DNA from: JBCBRD01 sp039819785
GTDB taxonomy: Bacteria > Pseudomonadota > Alphaproteobacteria > Rhizobiales > Hyphomicrobiaceae
DNA length: 64,000 bases
Direction: 5' to 3'
Assembly: GCA_039819785.1 (NCBI GenBank)
Contig: JBCBRH010000020.1
Span: 7,182-71,181, forward strand
Under the pieces are notes generated by a model that was not told where the DNA came from, did not search any database, and worked only from the letters and a program-made list of their open reading frames with translations. Shown piece after piece: positions 61,888 to 64,000 of the stretch. Position 1 is the first letter of the stretch. Each line of letters starts with the position of its first letter. The position numbers and the translations under genes are program-made.

Positions 61888-62913
61888 TCAATCATCGGGG
61901 TAACCTTGCGGGTTGTTCTTTTGGAAGTTCCAGTGGTCGCGGCACATGTCGGGAAGGCCGAGGGTGGCTTTCCAATCCAAGAGGCGGGCGGCGGTGGCGG
62001 GGTTGGCGTAGCAGGTGGCCGCGTCGCCGGGGCGGCGGGGGCTGAGTGTGTAGGGTATGTCTTTGTCGGCTGCTTCCTTCCAGCCTTTGATGACGTCAAG
62101 AACAGAGTAGCCCTGGCCAGTGCCCAGGTTGATATTTGTTGCTATATTTTCGTCTTGCGCGAGCGCGAAGGTCACGGCTTTCACGTGGGCGGACGCGAGG
62201 TCTGATACGTGGATGTAGTCGCGCACGCCGGTGCCGTCCGGGGTGTCATAATCGTCTCCAAAGACGCTGACCTTATCGAGGCGGCCGACGGCGACTTGGG
62301 CCACGATGGGAAACAGATTGTTCGGGCGGCCGAGTGGGTCTTCACCGATCTGGCCGGACGGGTGCGCGCCAACGGGGTTGAAGTAGCGCAGGTTCACGAC
62401 ACGCCAGCCGCGGTCGGCTGCGGCAGCGTCATTCAGGATGTGTTCGATGAAGAACTTGGTGCGGCCGTAGGGGTTGATTGGTCCGGTTGGTGCGCTCTCA
62501 TCGATTGGGCAAACGGCATCGCCGCCGTAGACGGTGGCGGAGGATGAGAAGACGATGGTTTTAACGCCCAGGTCCTCGGCAACGCGCATCAAGGTTGTGG
62601 TGCCTGCAACATTCGCATCGTAGTAGGCGAGGGGTTCGGCGACGCTCTCGCCGACGGCTTTGAGACCGGCCATGTGGATGATGCCGTCGAAGGTCTGGCC
62701 GCTGAGTTTTTCGCGCAGGCCTGCTTCATCGCGGATGTCGACTTTGTGGAAGGCGACGGGTTTGCCGGTCAGCTTTTCGACGCGCTTCAATGCTTCGCGT
62801 TTTGAGTTCGCGAGGTTGTCGATGACGGTGACCTGGTGGCCGTTTTCCAAAAGGTCGAGAGTGACGTGTGAGCCGATGTAGCCCGCCCCTCCGGTGACTA
62901 AAATATGCGACAT
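61888..62913 (-). CDS. galE: UDP-glucose 4-epimerase (GalE)
   Basis: 341 residues, usual length. NAD motif ILVTGGAGYIGSHVTLDLLE; FDGIIHMAGLKAVGESVAEP; VFSSSATVYGGDAVCPIDES; catalytic YxxxK as NPYGRTKFFIEHIL; RYFNPVGAHPSGQIGEDPLG and DTPDGTGVRDYIHVSDLASA are all GalE hallmarks. Interconverts UDP-glucose and UDP-galactose for the surface glycan. Strong GGGAGAACGGGAC sequence before the ATG. Divergent from the iron-binding protein gene. Confidence 0.96.
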   Translation of the reverse strand: MSHILVTGGAGYIGSHVTLDLLENGHQVTVIDNLANSKREALKRVEKLTGKPVAFHKVDIRDEAGLREKLSGQTFDGIIHMAGLKAVGESVAEPLAYYDANVAGTTTLMRVAEDLGVKTIVFSSSATVYGGDAVCPIDESAPTGPINPYGRTKFFIEHILNDAAAADRGWRVVNLRYFNPVGAHPSGQIGEDPLGRPNNLFPIVAQVAVGRLDKVSVFGDDYDTPDGTGVRDYIHVSDLASAHVKAVTFALAQDENIATNINLGTGQGYSVLDVIKGWKEAADKDIPYTLSPRRPGDAATCYANPATAARLLDWKATLGLPDMCRDHWNFQKNNPQGYPDD

Positions 62914-63178
62914 GTCCCGTTCTCCCGCAACGTACCTTTAGTGTGATGTTGGGTGGCGTATCATGCCCATTTGGCAGTGGCCAGATGAAAGCCGAGATAC
63001 GGTTTGCAGACTGACAAAGGCCGCATTGTTGTTGGTTTGTGGGAGACTTTTGGTCGCCCATGCAACGTTTGAGCGGGGTGTGTTTTCACTTGTTGACTTA
63101 TTTGGTAATGAATTGTAGCGGTAAGGCCATCAAGGGCGCATAGCCTGTCTTTCACCTCGCATTGCATTAGGAGCAGAC

Positions 63179-64000
63179 ATGGGGTTTCAACGCGTTTCGG
63201 GTTGCGGTTTGCGGACAGTATTTGGGATTGGAGCGGCTGCTGCTGTCGCGGTCACGTCGATGGTGTCGGGCTCGGTTTCGGCCAAAGCTGAAGGGGAGTT
63301 GAACCTTTATTCAGCGCGCCACTACGATACCGATGAGAAGCTTTACTCCGATTTTGAGAAAGCGACCGGGATCAAGATCAACCGGATCGAAGACAAGGCT
63401 AGCGCGCTGATGAAGCGTATCAAGGCTGAAGGGGCCAACAGCCCTGCCGACGTTTTGCTGACGGTTGATGTTGGTCGGCTTTGGAAGGCGGACAAAGATG
63501 GCATGTTCCAACCGGTCAAGTCAGATGTGTTGGACAATGCCATCCCCGAAAGCCTTCGCCACCCGGATGGGCATTGGTACGGGGTCTCCAGCCGGGCGCG
63601 CGTGATCTTTTACGATAAGGCGACAGTGAAAGAGCCGCCGAAAACGTATCAAGACTTGGCTGATCCCAAGTACAAGGGGCTGGTGTGCACGCGGTCGAGT
63701 TCGAACATTTATATGCTGTCGTTGATGTCGGGTTTGATTGAGCATCTGGGTGAAGATGCGGCCAAGGCGTGGGCGAAGGGCGTTTACGAAAACCGGGCCC
63801 GTGATCCGCAAGGTGGCGACACAGACCAGCTGCGCGGCGTGGCATCGGGCGAGTGTGGGATTGCTGTGGCCAATACATACTATTTTGCTCGGGCACTCCG
63901 CAAAGATGTGCGCGCGTTGTCTGGAAAGACGGATGGTATTGGCGTGGTGTTCCCAAACCAGGACAGCTTTGGTGCGCACGTCAACATCTCTGGCGCGGGT
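63179..64000 (+). CDS. Periplasmic Fe(III)-binding protein of an ABC transporter (FbpA/FutA-like), 3' end missing
   Basis: 274 residues visible; the gene runs off the right end. AGGAG lies 6 bases before the ATG. Residues 1 to about 38 form a Sec signal peptide (basic start, GIGAAAAVAVTSMVSGSVSA). The mature part starts GELNLYSARHYDTDEKLYSD, as in FbpA/FutA; KATGIKINRIEDKASALMKR, HWYGVSSRARVIFYDK, KGLVCTRSSSNIYMLSLMS and GIAVANTYYFARAL (the Tyr pair that binds Fe3+) are visible. The permease and ATPase are probably beyond the window. Confidence 0.93.
   Translation, partial: MGFQRVSGCGLRTVFGIGAAAAVAVTSMVSGSVSAKAEGELNLYSARHYDTDEKLYSDFEKATGIKINRIEDKASALMKRIKAEGANSPADVLLTVDVGRLWKADKDGMFQPVKSDVLDNAIPESLRHPDGHWYGVSSRARVIFYDKATVKEPPKTYQDLADPKYKGLVCTRSSSNIYMLSLMSGLIEHLGEDAAKAWAKGVYENRARDPQGGDTDQLRGVASGECGIAVANTYYFARALRKDVRALSGKTDGIGVVFPNQDSFGAHVNISGAG

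Noticed and set aside
63061..63178. Fur or Irr operator upstream of the iron-binding protein gene
   Set aside because: A TTGACT hexamer and an AT-rich stretch are present, but no sequence matches either operator well enough to report.

Overview
The window looks like chromosome of an alphaproteobacterium that makes bacteriochlorophyll a (purple non-sulfur or aerobic anoxygenic phototroph). Pointers are bchH, bchG and a BciA-type 8-vinyl reductase, two perfect TGT-N12-ACA (PpsR/CrtJ-type) palindromes in front of them, a complete-looking aerobic (CobN/CobG-type) B12 pathway, and moderately GC-rich genes with frequent GTG/TTG and ATGA-overlap starts. I cannot name the genus. No rRNA, tRNA, CRISPR array or insertion sequence was recognised.

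Layout. 1-0.9 kb: the 5' part of a ParB-domain gene (runs off the left end) and a small unknown gene, both on the minus strand. 0.8-2.2 kb: a gene-free, hairpin-rich stretch, then a cold-shock protein gene with a terminator. 2.4-10.3 kb: an outlying photosynthesis block: bchH (+), its terminator, then DUF1499 and bchG (-) divergent from bciA (+), and an unknown winged-helix-like protein (-). 10.5-32.9 kb: cobalamin biosynthesis, extremely compact: lhgO and cobC (-), cobD (+), cobQ-cobO-cobP (-), then a cobalamin riboswitch (+) controlling hupE-like cobalt transporter, DUF1636, cobW, cobN, cobG, cobH, cobI, cobJ, [cobK reversed], cobL, cobE, cobM, [cbiD reversed], cobA, cobB. CbiD stands where aerobic pathways normally have CobF. 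The riboswitch carries five exact 24-bp tandem hairpin repeats in the position of its L5 loop; this is the most unusual local feature I found.

33-59 kb: a surface-polysaccharide island. It contains an ABC exporter pair (Wzm/Wzt-like), three glycosyltransferases or glycosyltransferase-like proteins, at least six SAM methyltransferases, several nucleotide-sugar epimerase/reductase-like SDRs, and a set that suggests a dedicated heptose (or other C7 or branched sugar) supply: GmhA-like isomerase, GmhB-like phosphatase, a cytidylyltransferase-kinase fusion with domain order opposite to HldE, a sugar-1-phosphate nucleotidyltransferase, and a two-subunit transketolase inside the same operon. The chemistry of the final sugar is inference.

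59-64 kb: a ferric-reductase-like flavocytochrome with an FNR/FixK-type site and a coupled 39-residue membrane ORF, an unknown protein preceded by a gene remnant, galE, and the start of a periplasmic iron-binding protein gene that runs off the right end.
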